Of a stretch of DNA of 64,000 nucleotides, positions 41,510 to 50,561 are shown piece by piece; positions within the stretch are counted from its first letter, which is position 1; each line of letters starts with the position of its first letter. Under the pieces are notes generated by a model that was not told where the DNA came from, did not search any database, and was given only the letters and a program-made list of their open reading frames with translations. Source of the stretch: JABDMH01 sp965223105 (lineage in GTDB: Bacteria; Bacteroidota; Bacteroidia; Chitinophagales; Saprospiraceae); the NCBI GenBank assembly GCA_965223105.1, contig OZ244987.1, positions 3,782,001 through 3,846,000 of the forward strand, in the 5' to 3' direction. A program made the position numbers and the translations under genes.

Positions 41510-42610
41510 TTAGGGATTAATATTTGGATCCCATTCATGCATGATCAAAATGGGAACAACACAGTTCGTGGCAATCTCCTCAGAGGTGCTGTGGTGAAAG
41601 AGGCCTTCAATAAAACCTCGCTTTCTGCGCACGGCAACAAGAAGATCAGCATTTCTTTCCAGGGCATAATCCATGAGACTGGCCACCAGGTCGGGCCTGA
41701 ACACTATCACTTCACTGGTATTCTTCTCTTGGTCTACATTGACCAATTCTTCTTCCTTAAGGACAGATCCTTTCTTTAGTTGTGAAATCCTTACACCTCT
41801 CACCGCTGCATGAGGCGATCCACATAATGCACGGATTGCTTCCACCATGCTATAGTCCATGTTCGATTCATCAATAGCCAATATGATTTTATCTATCGCT
41901 AGTGATTTGGTTGTTTCAGGAATGATAAGCACCGGACATCTTGCATGGGTCGCAACTTCCACATTTACGGAGCTGAATAAATGCTGAGAATCCGGTTCCG
42001 CTCCCTTAGCCCCCAGTATGACCATTCGTGTCTCAGGATCTGTCGATAATTCATGCACTTTTTTCGCTGGATCACCTACTAAAAATTCAGCCGTCAAATT
42101 ACCATGCAAGCCTTCAATTTCTCTACGGTATTTTTTCCGATAAAAAGCCACTGTCTCTCGCCAATGATCTCTTCTTTTGATTTCAATGGCTGGATCTGGG
42201 TCCAGAATAACACCATTATAAGTTTGAGGCACATCAACCATGACATGCACTAGTTTTATTCCAGCATTGGTATTAGCAGCAAGTTTCAGCGCATTGGCAA
42301 AGGAATTTTCAGCACGCTCAGAAAAATCTATGGGTACAATAATGCAGGCACCTTCCCTACCACACTGCACCTGGTGAATAATGGAATCAACGAATATCCG
42401 ATCATCTCTGTACTTAACTCTTTCCAACGCTGGCCAACCTCCGATCTTAACGGCTGGTAAAGAGTCAATACCGGCTATAAAAGAATTATTGGACGATTGA
42501 AATTCAATGACTTGAATCTCCGGATCAATTTTCTGTAGTTCCTTTTCGAGCAAAAGCTTTAACCTCTCTGACGCCTCAGTTGGTCGATGGTAGTAGGTAA
42601 CCGTTCGCAT
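41510..42610 (-). CDS. Tandem universal stress protein with thioredoxin-like N-terminus
   Basis: This 366-aa protein has two Usp domains. The first is at about 88-232 (CIIVPIDFSERAENSFANAL, KLVHVMVDVP, RMVILGAKGAEPDSQHLF, CPVLIIPE) and the second at about 238-360 (DKIILAIDESNMDYSMVEAI, ADLLVAVRRKRGFIEGLFHH, VVPILIMHEW). The first 85 residues look like a thioredoxin or glutaredoxin fold (VTYYHRPTEASERLKLLLEK, SLPAVKIGGWPAL) but have no CxxC, so redox activity is unlikely. The ATP-loop GxxG of the first domain is only partly kept. Probably a cytoplasmic stress-related nucleotide-binding protein. Confidence 0.85.
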   Translation of the reverse strand: MRTVTYYHRPTEASERLKLLLEKELQKIDPEIQVIEFQSSNNSFIAGIDSLPAVKIGGWPALERVKYRDDRIFVDSIIHQVQCGREGACIIVPIDFSERAENSFANALKLAANTNAGIKLVHVMVDVPQTYNGVILDPDPAIEIKRRDHWRETVAFYRKKYRREIEGLHGNLTAEFLVGDPAKKVHELSTDPETRMVILGAKGAEPDSQHLFSSVNVEVATHARCPVLIIPETTKSLAIDKIILAIDESNMDYSMVEAIRALCGSPHAAVRGVRISQLKKGSVLKEEELVNVDQEKNTSEVIVFRPDLVASLMDYALERNADLLVAVRRKRGFIEGLFHHSTSEEIATNCVVPILIMHEWDPNINP

Positions 42611-42979
42611 AATTGTTCGATTTGAAGTAGAAAAACCTTGTCATTCGAACCGGAATCCCAAATCAATCACCCACCAGGTCTCCGCTTCCGGAACGCCCCT
42701 GGTCTCATTGATTTTACAATACCTTTTCTCTAGCACAAATAAAGGCATTGTCCGAGTCAACCACATTGACAGCAATCAGTTGTCTTCCTGACATATCTCA
42801 TGAGGATCTGCTAGAACTCGAAAGAAAGGTTTAAAGCGAGTCAGATCAAGAAAGCAGATTTAATGATGGGAAGCCCGCAGAAAATGCATAAATTCTTTGG
42901 GATCTGGGTTAAGTCATTGATCATTCTGTAAGGATCATATCCGGCTAGCCTACATCTTACCAGCAGGTTGTGAACATCG
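42611..42979. other. Intergenic region, nothing recognised
   Basis: The 369 bp between two minus-strand genes show no gene, strong hairpin or repeat match. Confidence 0.4.
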
Positions 42980-43597
42980 CTACCCCTCCTTGAAAGTCAA
43001 ACTCCAAATGCCTCGCAATTCACCAACTTTGAAGCCATGAGCTTGATCTTCCGGATACAACTTCTTAATTAGAGAATAATTTAAAGGATCAATATCATGA
43101 TCTTGTACACCATGACATTTGAGACATTTATCCATCATAAAAATTGGTGCGTAATAGTGCACAGCACCTTCTTCGATCGAAACTTTCGGATTTGGAATTT
43201 GCTGCTGTTGTATGGCTTCCCGGTATGCTCTTATCACTTCCCTTTCCCTATGATTAGGAGCATTCGATTGATTTCTGTAGCGATCACTGGTACGCCGGAT
43301 ATCGACTTCAAAAACTTGTGAAAGGCTATCTACCAAGGGGAGGGCATTTAATTTACAGTAATTGACAGCATTTTCCACTCCACCGTCCTCCATCGCTGTA
43401 CCCAAAGCACTACTCAATTCCTGAAAGGTGACTTGAGTTACTTCTTGGCCATGGCGCAAATAAAAGTCCCTGTCTACTTCTTTGGCGGTATCACCGCTGG
43501 TTTTCATTCGACAACCATAACTCAGGGTAATGATCGATACCAGAAAAAGAATGATGAATTTCACTTTTAATTTCAATATTTTAATTAAACATCTCAC
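42980..43597 (-). CDS. Tll0287-like (DUF3365) haem-sensor-type lipoprotein
   Basis: This 205-aa protein has a signal ending FLVSIITLSYGC, with a lipobox Cys at about residue 29. The body follows the Tll0287-like/DUF3365 pattern: ELSSALGTAMEDGGVENAVN, YCKLNALPLVDSLSQ, RRTSDRYRNQSNAPNHRE, VHYYAPIFMMDKCLKCHG. It contains one CxxCH (CLKCH), so a single covalently bound haem c is likely. Such domains act as periplasmic redox or gas sensors or electron carriers. No histidine kinase or cyclase is fused, and none is adjacent. Confidence 0.85.
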   Translation of the reverse strand: MRCLIKILKLKVKFIILFLVSIITLSYGCRMKTSGDTAKEVDRDFYLRHGQEVTQVTFQELSSALGTAMEDGGVENAVNYCKLNALPLVDSLSQVFEVDIRRTSDRYRNQSNAPNHREREVIRAYREAIQQQQIPNPKVSIEEGAVHYYAPIFMMDKCLKCHGVQDHDIDPLNYSLIKKLYPEDQAHGFKVGELRGIWSLTFKEG

Positions 43598-43669
43598 TAG
43601 TAAATCTAGAGGTGCGCTACTAACAATTGGCTAGGATGAGGATCAGTTCCAAGGTAACCACATGAATTT

Positions 43670-44755
43670 TCAAAACCCAAAAATCCGTTTTGCCGTCTTG
43701 TAATAAATCTGATCAACAGCCTCCTTGGGCAGGTGAATACCTTTGAAATGACCATCAATCAAATCACTCTCCATTTCTTGATTGGTCGTAAAAAATTGCC
43801 AGTCTCTCATCCAGGTTTCATGAACCTTTTTCCTTAGTTGTTCGGCCTCATCCGATCCACGGTCACCCATATCTGTTGCGTACATAATTCGATCGGCATA
43901 TTTGACGAAAAATTGACGCACTCGCTCCCAGTCTTGTTTGGCCTGGTAAAATACCTGGCCCATCCGGGCTGCCAGATCAATGGTGGCATTGGGATAACGA
44001 TCTAACCATTGAGCCAAAGTATCTACATTCCATTCAATACTGGCCATATGAGCACCCATAAACACCAAATTCGGATGCTTGTCTAGCCTCCGGTCTCGAG
44101 CCTCCATTTGATCTTTATAAGAAGGCAACTCTGGATGACGATACATGTGGTACTCAGGATGGTTCCTAAAGTAGTTCTTATCGTTATTGGTTGTCATCTC
44201 CTCAAGCGGTAACCAACAATTCAAAGGTTCACCCAAATGTCCAACAACCATCCTTTCCTGCGCTATGATATGATCAAATAGAGGATCGAATCGCAAATCA
44301 TCGAGCATCACATTTTGTCCATCACGGTCTTTCAGTACCATTCCGATATTCTTCCAGACCTTCACACCCAGAGCTCCCTGTTCAAAGCAGCTGTCCATCC
44401 AAACTTTGCAGCGGTCGACCCAGTCCGAATCCAGGAAATCTTCCACGCTAAATGCGGTTATGGTTCGAAATATATCCGGGTGTTCTCTTTGTTGAAATAT
44501 GGCATAGTGAAATTGCTCTTTCACTCCTTGCCAGGTACCAGCCCCATCTACTACGATGTTAACCAATTGGAATTCATCTATTTGTGCTTGCTTAGCAAAG
44601 GCATCTCGATCGGTCCGGATATGTACGTGCACATCAGCTTTCGGCACATCAGTAAAATCTGATAGGGTATAAAAATCCTGTGCCAGGATATCATAGATCG
44701 ATAAAAGGCAGATGCACCACGAAAGTCCCATTATCATCCTCTTTATGAATTTCAT
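43670..44755 (-). CDS. Secreted amidohydrolase-family protein
   Basis: From the ATG at 44755 this gives 361 aa with a signal peptide (MKFIKRMIMGLSWCICLLS). The longer frame to 44767 adds four residues. It has a TIM-barrel amidohydrolase (Amidohydro_2) pattern: KADVHVHI (HxH), ALGVKVWKNIG, MVVGHLGEPLNCWLP, LVFMGAHMAS, DRIMYATDMGD (the late Asp), and KTAKRIFGF at the end. Metal ligands look intact, so a hydrolase or decarboxylase acting on a carboxylate or lactone is likely. The exported location is notable. Substrate unknown. Confidence 0.85.
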   Translation of the reverse strand: MKFIKRMIMGLSWCICLLSIYDILAQDFYTLSDFTDVPKADVHVHIRTDRDAFAKQAQIDEFQLVNIVVDGAGTWQGVKEQFHYAIFQQREHPDIFRTITAFSVEDFLDSDWVDRCKVWMDSCFEQGALGVKVWKNIGMVLKDRDGQNVMLDDLRFDPLFDHIIAQERMVVGHLGEPLNCWLPLEEMTTNNDKNYFRNHPEYHMYRHPELPSYKDQMEARDRRLDKHPNLVFMGAHMASIEWNVDTLAQWLDRYPNATIDLAARMGQVFYQAKQDWERVRQFFVKYADRIMYATDMGDRGSDEAEQLRKKVHETWMRDWQFFTTNQEMESDLIDGHFKGIHLPKEAVDQIYYKTAKRIFGF

Positions 44756-44878
44756 CTGAAGTATCATCTTTTGATCGTTTGGCTGCGCTAATTACAATGG
44801 TTACGAAAGATACATATTGTGAACTTCATTTGCCATTCGGATCTGATGGTCGTGCTTAGCGCCACAGAAATTAATCAA

Positions 44879-45910
44879 TCAGTGGTCAACACGCAGGACC
44901 TTTGCACCAATAATTGTCCCTTTTTTTAACTCATGTAAAGCTCGATTTGCACTGGTCAGGGAATATTCTTGGTAAACCGGCCGTAAAGAAAGCTTTGCGG
45001 CCAACTCCAAGCATTCTTTAACATCACGGCGCTGCACGTTGGCAACACTTTTGATCTCCTTCTCCATCCATAGATCACGTGCATAATTAAGCTTCAACAA
45101 ATAGTCTTGATCGACATTTTCTTTGCGAATGGCATTGATCACCAGTCTTCCCCCAGGCTTCAATTGTGCCAACGCTGCCACTACCGGCTTCCAAGCAGGA
45201 GTAGTATCAATGATGGAATCCATCTTCTCGGGAGCCTGCTCGAGTGTGTCACCGGCCCAAGATGCCCCCAACTTAAGAGCGAAGTCACGTTCTTTCGGAT
45301 TCCTGGCAAATACGTACAATCGAGTTGCCGGATATTCCGCCAATACCATCTTGGCCATCAGATGTGCAGAAGATCCAAAACCCGTGAATCCCAGCTTCAT
45401 CCCATCCCTGCATCGAGCCAACCGCAAAGATCTATAGCCAATAGCCCCGGCACATAACAACGGTGCAGCTTCTGCATCACTCAAAGCATCAGGTATCTTA
45501 TAGGTGAACCTTTCTGACACCTTCATAAATTGAGCATACCCGCCATTCTTATCGCGGCCGGTAGCCTCAAAATAAGGGCATAAGTTCTCTTTTTCATTTT
45601 GGCAATACCAGCACACGCCGCAGGTAGAATAAATCCAAGCAACTCCCACACGGTCTCCAATGGCAAGATCTACTACTTCACCTCCGGTTTCAGTGACATG
45701 TCCGACTACTTGATGACCTGGAACCACCGGAAGGAAAGGGGGTGGTGTCCGTCCTTCTATTTCATCAAGCTCGGTATGGCAGACTCCGCAAACCGACACC
45801 TTAATCAATACTTCTCGGTCCGCAACTATGGGTCGAGGCAACTCACTCTGCACCAGCGGTTGATTGTTCTCATCCAAGGAGGTGATTGACTTGAGAAGCA
45901 TAGCTTTCAC
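44879..45910 (-). CDS. Zinc-dependent alcohol dehydrogenase (MDR family)
   Basis: This 343-aa protein has the catalytic zinc site CGVCHTELDEIEGRTPP with PVVPGHQVVG, and the structural zinc Cys cluster CGVCWYCQNEKENLC. The nucleotide-binding part starts at MKLGFTGFGSSAHLMAKMVL (GxGxxA-like). It belongs to the Zn-alcohol dehydrogenases of the YjgB/AdhA type and likely oxidises or reduces an alcohol/aldehyde pair with NAD(P). Monocistronic. A good -7 element lies 57 bp upstream. Confidence 0.9.
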   Translation of the reverse strand: MKAMLLKSITSLDENNQPLVQSELPRPIVADREVLIKVSVCGVCHTELDEIEGRTPPPFLPVVPGHQVVGHVTETGGEVVDLAIGDRVGVAWIYSTCGVCWYCQNEKENLCPYFEATGRDKNGGYAQFMKVSERFTYKIPDALSDAEAAPLLCAGAIGYRSLRLARCRDGMKLGFTGFGSSAHLMAKMVLAEYPATRLYVFARNPKERDFALKLGASWAGDTLEQAPEKMDSIIDTTPAWKPVVAALAQLKPGGRLVINAIRKENVDQDYLLKLNYARDLWMEKEIKSVANVQRRDVKECLELAAKLSLRPVYQEYSLTSANRALHELKKGTIIGAKVLRVDH

Positions 45911-45966
45911 AGAAATCAGTATTAGTATTTTGAGAACGTACGTGCCCGTTCAAAGAGGGGTCTTTG

Positions 45967-45974
45967 CAAATATA
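45967..45974 (-). promoter_or_regulatory. Bacteroidota -7 element (TATATTTG) of the alcohol dehydrogenase gene
   Basis: On the minus strand TATATTTG fits TAnnTTTG exactly and lies 57 bp before the ATG at 45910. The -33 element is not clear. Confidence 0.45.
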
Positions 45975-46191
45975 AGATTACATAGCAGGTTCCCTAATCA
46001 ACGCCATCGACTCATGAGGGCATGGAAATTGCACCTCAATTCATTAGCTCTTCGATAGGAAAATGATGAAGGTCAGAACATCTTCCTTGAGAAGCTCAAC
46101 TGAAAACACAGGCACGCCACGAAAAACAATGATGGGAGACAGACACTAATCGGATGGGCGTGTCGTATTGAGTTTCCACTTGAAGGTTGAT

Positions 46192-46632
46192 TCATCGAGA
46201 TAGAAGAAGATCTAAAGAAAATCTTCCGCCACCCCTAATAACAAGTGCAATAGCCATCGGTATCCATAATAAGAAAAACTCCATCCCCTCTCCCTTTTGT
46301 TGTCCTGACCAATTCATGAAAAATCCATATTGAAAGTGTGCTGTAAATACGATCCCCAAAGCCAAGACGAGGAACGCAAACCCCATCAAGCGGGTACCGA
46401 GGCCGACCAATAGTAAAATAGCTCCAAATGATTCCAAAAAAATTACACCCAAGGCAATTATATATGGCAAACCAACAACATTGGTAAAATACTGCATAGT
46501 TGCTTCGAAGCCATATCCGTCAAACCAGCCAAATACCTTTTGCAATCCATGCGCCAAAATTACAGAGCCCAGAAATAATCTCAAAATTAAGGGCTCCCAG
46601 GAACCATCAGTCTTAGAAATTTCCTGGATCAT
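46192..46632 (-). CDS. DoxX-family membrane protein (cassette copy 1)
   Basis: From the ATG at 46632 this gives 146 aa. The frame extends to 46737, but that part overlaps the upstream gene. It has the DoxX pattern: PLILRLFLGSVILAHGLQKV, FLESFGAILLLVGLGTRLMG, FQYGFFMNWSGQQKGEGMEF, WIPMAIALVIRGGGRFSLD, with four hydrophobic helices. DoxX proteins sit in the inner membrane and are linked to redox or thiol stress. The protein pairs with copy 2 at 61027: residues 1-37 are almost identical, while the rest differs at roughly a quarter of positions. Ten base pairs separate it from the SnoaL-like gene. Confidence 0.88.
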   Translation of the reverse strand: MIQEISKTDGSWEPLILRLFLGSVILAHGLQKVFGWFDGYGFEATMQYFTNVVGLPYIIALGVIFLESFGAILLLVGLGTRLMGFAFLVLALGIVFTAHFQYGFFMNWSGQQKGEGMEFFLLWIPMAIALVIRGGGRFSLDLLLSR

Positions 46633-47598
46633 GAGGTATGCATTATACGTTGTAATAAAACTTTTCCTTGATGATCTTCCCGTCTTGCCATTCCTGTACT
46701 GATACTTGGGTATAGTTTCTTTCTCCCCAATCTTCATGGGTGTAATCGTAGTGCCATTCTACCATGGATATTCCATTACCTACCGCTATCTTCAATGGTA
46801 CCGCAGAACGAAACTCCTTGATTTTGGAAAAGAAGGCCTCCTCCCTCAGCCGGTTTTCACCTTTCCCCCTGGTCGGAGTGTCTTCATTTTCTTGCATTAC
46901 TACCTCATCATGGTAATATTTTTCAAATGCTTCGAGAGATCTTCCTTGCATTACCAATGAATTTAAGTCCTCTATTTGCTTCAATATGAGTTTCATTGCG
47001 ACAACTTTTTGATTTATGTATTGCAAAGCTCAGCACAAGAGATGAGGCTCACAACAATCTATATTAAAAAAACAGATTAAACCAGATTAACTATTTACCG
47101 CTCAGAAGAAATGAGCTGATTCCTAATTTTGCTTAAGAATTCTTTGGTAATCCCCAGGTAAGAAGCCACCATATACTGGGGAACTCTTTGTTCAATCTCC
47201 GGATATGAAGTTCTAAAATGGAGATACCGTTCTTTTGCAGTCAGGCTAAAATTTCGAATTATGCGTCTTTCTGCAGCTACAAATGCCCTCTCAATAATAA
47301 TCCTAAAAAATCGCTCCAATTTGGGAATAACTCGGTAAAGTTCTTGAAGGGTATGATGGTCAAACTGAAGTAACTCTGTGGCTTCCAGGCATTGCACATT
47401 ATAGTTTGCAGGCGATTGGGTAATAAAACTTCCAAGGTCTCCGGTCCACCAATTTTCAATCGCAAATGCAACGATGTACTCCTGCCCTTTTTCGTCTACA
47501 TTGAAGGTTCTAAGACAGCCCTTCACCACAAAACTCTCTACTCGACAGACGTCACCTTGCTGTACCAGATATTGACCTTTCAAATATTTGCGAAAGCG
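46538..47598. repeat. Near-identical 1.06-kb tract, copy 1 (pair with 61388-62447)
   Basis: Compared base by base, this tract differs from the second copy at only a few sites: 46626, a small indel cluster near 47171, and about 47296. The stretch 46627-47170 is identical. Homology continues on both sides but is clearly diverged. This pattern fits gene conversion between two older duplicates. Confidence 0.85.
46643..46996 (-). CDS. SnoaL/NTF2-like protein (cassette copy 1)
   Basis: From the ATG at 46996 this gives 117 aa; the frame extends to 47026 without support. It has the NTF2/SnoaL fold pattern: LNSLVMQGRSLEAFEKYYHD, EVVMQENEDTPTRGKGENRL, EFRSAVPLKIAVGNGISMVE, YTQVSVQEWQDGKIIKEKFY. Members are small cone-shaped proteins that bind or isomerise hydrophobic ligands. 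The gene is identical in DNA sequence to copy 2 at 61493. It lies between a Crp-type regulator and a DoxX gene in one cassette. Confidence 0.88.
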   Translation of the reverse strand: MKLILKQIEDLNSLVMQGRSLEAFEKYYHDEVVMQENEDTPTRGKGENRLREEAFFSKIKEFRSAVPLKIAVGNGISMVEWHYDYTHEDWGERNYTQVSVQEWQDGKIIKEKFYYNV

Positions 47599-47682
47599 CA
47601 CACGGTCGTTCAAGATGGCCACTTCATCATCCGTCAAAATGATGTACTGACTCATGTACTTAATCAGAGGATCTGTATGCAT
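47095..47682 (-). CDS. Crp/Fnr-type cyclic-nucleotide-binding-domain regulator (cassette copy 1)
   Basis: In this 195-aa protein, residues 10-120 form a cNMP-binding beta-barrel (RFRKYLKGQYLVQQGDVCRV, GCLRTFNVDEKGQEYIVAF, WWTGDLGSFITQSPANYNVQ). The C-terminal part has a helix-turn-helix (YMVASYLGITKEFLSKIRNQ). It lacks the classic Arg-Ser cAMP pocket, as do most Bacteroidota Crp/Fnr-like regulators. It probably controls the adjacent snoaL-doxX pair, 98 bp downstream. The second copy at 61945 is frameshifted. Confidence 0.88.
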   Translation of the reverse strand: MHTDPLIKYMSQYIILTDDEVAILNDRVRFRKYLKGQYLVQQGDVCRVESFVVKGCLRTFNVDEKGQEYIVAFAIENWWTGDLGSFITQSPANYNVQCLEATELLQFDHHTLQELYRVIPKLERFFRIIIERAFVAAERRIIRNFSLTAKERYLHFRTSYPEIEQRVPQYMVASYLGITKEFLSKIRNQLISSER

Positions 47683-47827
47683 GACAAGTGTTCATTGCAA
47701 TATACAAAACACCTAAGGGGGGGGTGGGGTTGAGTCTAAACCAAGATCAAAAGGTATAAATGCACATTGTAGGTGAGAATATCTGGGTCAGAACCATCAC
47801 GAGATCTTCATCATCCAAATATTCTAT

Positions 47828-49489
47828 TCATGTGCCCTCCTTATCACGGATTTTTTTTGGCCGAGGTTTTGTTTTGGGGGTGCCTTTATCAAGTCCTGCT
47901 TTGCGTGACGACTTAGGTGTTACCTTAGGCTTAACTGACTTTCCAATAGGGGCTGTTCTTGTCTGTTTCTTGTTTGTAGTAGGTTTGGTTCGCTCCCATT
48001 TGTCACGATGGTAGTCCTTTCCTGATTTTACCCGCGGTACTTTGCTTAACGTAGATTTCTCAATGGTTTTGCGAGACGCTCGATCTTTAACCTCGTCTGG
48101 TCTTCTGGATGGTGCAATAGTCACCTGGTTGCTCGGAGCAGACGGTCTCACTACTTTTCCCTGCCTTACATTCTCAGTTTGTGCTTTTGCCAAATCAAGG
48201 TACCGTTTTCTATATCTGGCGATAAACTGTTGCTCAGACATCGGCTGGCCTGGATTCCTTGCATTGTATTTGTTAAGGTTTATTTCAAACCTACCCAGTT
48301 CAGCAAAGCGTTGTGGTAATCTACCATCATCCTTCAACCAATCCATAGATATGAGATTTGCATGGCGATCTTGCCACGCTTTGACACTGATCGTAATGCT
48401 TCCATGCCGGCGTGGGTATCGATGATAGTGTCTGACGAATGCAGCTGACAATACCGGCCAATGAAAGTGGTGATGTCCATGATGAAAGTACCAATGTGTG
48501 AATCGCAAAGAAGGTAGGTCAATTATGACGATATGATGCCCAGACCTGCGGTAAAATCCCCAATCGTGCCAATAAGGATAAGGACGCCAGCATGGATATC
48601 CATACCAATAGGGATATCCAAACCAGTAGGGATAATGATAGTAGTAATGTTGACTACGATATTCGCTATAATCTGCATCCTCATAGGGATATTCTTCCCA
48701 ATCATAGTAGGCATCGTCGTAGTCATACGTTTCAGCAAACTCAGTCGAAGCAGCCTCATACTCTTCCAGGATCTGGGGATCATCCTCCACTCTCTCCTTC
48801 CAATTGTTCAATTCTTCGGCCTGTTGTCTAGCCACCTCCAAATGAAGACTATCCACCTTTTTCATTACCCACTCTGGATTGGTGCGATAGAAATCTCCGA
48901 CTAAAATGGTGAGCTCGATATTTCCCGTCAGAATGGTCATGACTTCCGGAAGTTCAATCAGTTGTAACAAAGCTTCCTGAGTGGATGAAGAATAAGGAGT
49001 CAATATCGATTCGAATGCAAAATCCGCTGCAATTTCCAATTGCTCAACATCTCTAATTAGGGATTGATAATTCTTGGCAGCTTTCTTAGCTCTTGAGTGG
49101 ATGACCTCAGGAAAGTTATTCAGAGCTTGCTCACCAACTAAGATAACGTCCACGTCGTTGTTTGCTAAATGCTGGATGAGACCGGGGTACCTTGTCAGAT
49201 CCCAAATCATCTTTTGAACTTCCAAGGGATGGTCTTGCACCAGTATTTGAAAAGCCTTGCTCGTCTTTGATTGGATGCGTTCTATTTTAATTAGTGCCTC
49301 GGGATATTGAGTAGATGCCAATATGTCATCCCTTACATCAGATGGATAGAGCAGTAGAGCGTTCACAGCTTCTTGTTCTTCGACCACAAGCTCCGCAAGT
49401 ATCTCTTTATCCATTTGGGCATAGGAAATCCCGCTGGCAATTGAAACGAGGGCCAAAATCAACATACCATTTCTGAGTACAAATTTCAT
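47828..49489 (-). CDS. Secreted DUF3300-like protein with aromatic/His-rich centre
   Basis: This 553-aa protein has a signal peptide (MLILALVSIASGISYAQ). The N-terminal third has a repeated pattern near LLLYPSDVRDDILASTQYPE and QKMIWDLTRYPGLIQHL, which resembles DUF3300 (assignment tentative). A Tyr/Trp/His-rich low-complexity region follows at about 275-375 (YYYHYPYWFGYPYWYGY, FHHGHHHFHWP). The last 110 residues are Lys/Arg/Pro/Thr-rich and disordered. Such composition suggests an envelope or extracellular protein that may bind metals or polysaccharide. Single gene. Confidence 0.7.
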   Translation of the reverse strand: MKFVLRNGMLILALVSIASGISYAQMDKEILAELVVEEQEAVNALLLYPSDVRDDILASTQYPEALIKIERIQSKTSKAFQILVQDHPLEVQKMIWDLTRYPGLIQHLANNDVDVILVGEQALNNFPEVIHSRAKKAAKNYQSLIRDVEQLEIAADFAFESILTPYSSSTQEALLQLIELPEVMTILTGNIELTILVGDFYRTNPEWVMKKVDSLHLEVARQQAEELNNWKERVEDDPQILEEYEAASTEFAETYDYDDAYYDWEEYPYEDADYSEYRSQHYYYHYPYWFGYPYWYGYPCWRPYPYWHDWGFYRRSGHHIVIIDLPSLRFTHWYFHHGHHHFHWPVLSAAFVRHYHRYPRRHGSITISVKAWQDRHANLISMDWLKDDGRLPQRFAELGRFEINLNKYNARNPGQPMSEQQFIARYRKRYLDLAKAQTENVRQGKVVRPSAPSNQVTIAPSRRPDEVKDRASRKTIEKSTLSKVPRVKSGKDYHRDKWERTKPTTNKKQTRTAPIGKSVKPKVTPKSSRKAGLDKGTPKTKPRPKKIRDKEGT

Positions 49490-49655
49490 AGGATGGTTCC
49501 TGACTTTCTTGGGTCAAAGATCAAGATGGCTCCATTTCCAAGCAATGAAATAGGTCAATTAGGAAGGTGATTTGTGCTACTAATTCCCAATCAACATTCT
49601 GCCGGTAGAGGTATTGGTCACCCAAGGACGACAATAAATTTTGACTCTGGATAGG

Positions 49656-50552
49656 CTATCGATCATGCAAACTCGTTTCTACTGATTTAAATCCCTTTGA
49701 AGTTTGCCTGGTGATTTCCTCATGAGAAATAAAAGTGAATTGGTCTCGAATCAGTCGGCGATTCCATATGACGAGCCGATCACTGAGGAAGGGAAAATAA
49801 TGGGTCATGAAATATGTAAAATATCCCAAGCCCGTCAAGGTCATCTGGCTTCTTCTCTTTTCAAGCATCCGGCGAATGCTTCGCGCAACAGACATTGGTT
49901 GGGCCAGCTTGACATTGTTACGTTTTGGCAAAGGCACCCAAGAACCGTCCACATCCAATATTTCCTTATTAGGATCATTCTCAGTAAACCCAACATAGAC
50001 AAGACCAACATGCACATCAAAATCATATAATTCAGAGCGCAAAGCCTGAGCCAGGGCCGCTTGTGCCATTTTTGATGCAGTATATGCCGAATTGTAAGGC
50101 ATCCCTCGCATACCTCCGACGCTCTTTATAAAAATGATATGCCCCTTGGTTTTCTTCAAATGAGGGATCGCATATTTGGACAAGTAGACTGATCCAAGAT
50201 AATTAGTCTCTAAGAGAATTTTGAAATTGATATCAGCCGACTGTTCTATGGCTCCCCGGCTGCTCACTGCCGCATTATTAATGATCATATCTATTCGACC
50301 AAACCGTTGCAATGCATGACTAATTAATTTTCTGCAGTTCCGAGCAAATCGAATGTTAGCACAGCAGGCAGTTACGGTAAATCCCTTAGCAATAAATTCT
50401 CTTTCTGTCGTTGCTAATTTTTGCTCATCTCGACCATTTAACACTACCTTGACGCCATGCGAACAAAGTTCCGCAGCAATAGCCTTTCCAATACCCTGAC
50501 TAGATCCACTTACAATGGCAACTTTATTTTCCAAGTATCCCGTATTCATCAT
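49656..50552 (-). CDS. Short-chain dehydrogenase/reductase
   Basis: This 298-aa protein is a classic SDR: cofactor loop VSGSSQGIGKA (TGxxxGxG type), Asn in MIINNAAVSS (NNAG equivalent), Ser in FIKSVGGMRG, and active-site YTASKMAQ (YxxxK). The basic residue after the second strand (NGRDEQKL) suggests NADP preference. The C-terminus has a membrane-proximal hydrophobic stretch (FTYFMTHYFPFL). It lies 9 bp downstream of the MDR gene on the same strand, so the two reductases likely act in one pathway. Confidence 0.9.
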   Translation of the reverse strand: MMNTGYLENKVAIVSGSSQGIGKAIAAELCSHGVKVVLNGRDEQKLATTEREFIAKGFTVTACCANIRFARNCRKLISHALQRFGRIDMIINNAAVSSRGAIEQSADINFKILLETNYLGSVYLSKYAIPHLKKTKGHIIFIKSVGGMRGMPYNSAYTASKMAQAALAQALRSELYDFDVHVGLVYVGFTENDPNKEILDVDGSWVPLPKRNNVKLAQPMSVARSIRRMLEKRRSQMTLTGLGYFTYFMTHYFPFLSDRLVIWNRRLIRDQFTFISHEEITRQTSKGFKSVETSLHDR

Positions 50553-50561
50553 TTTGATTGA

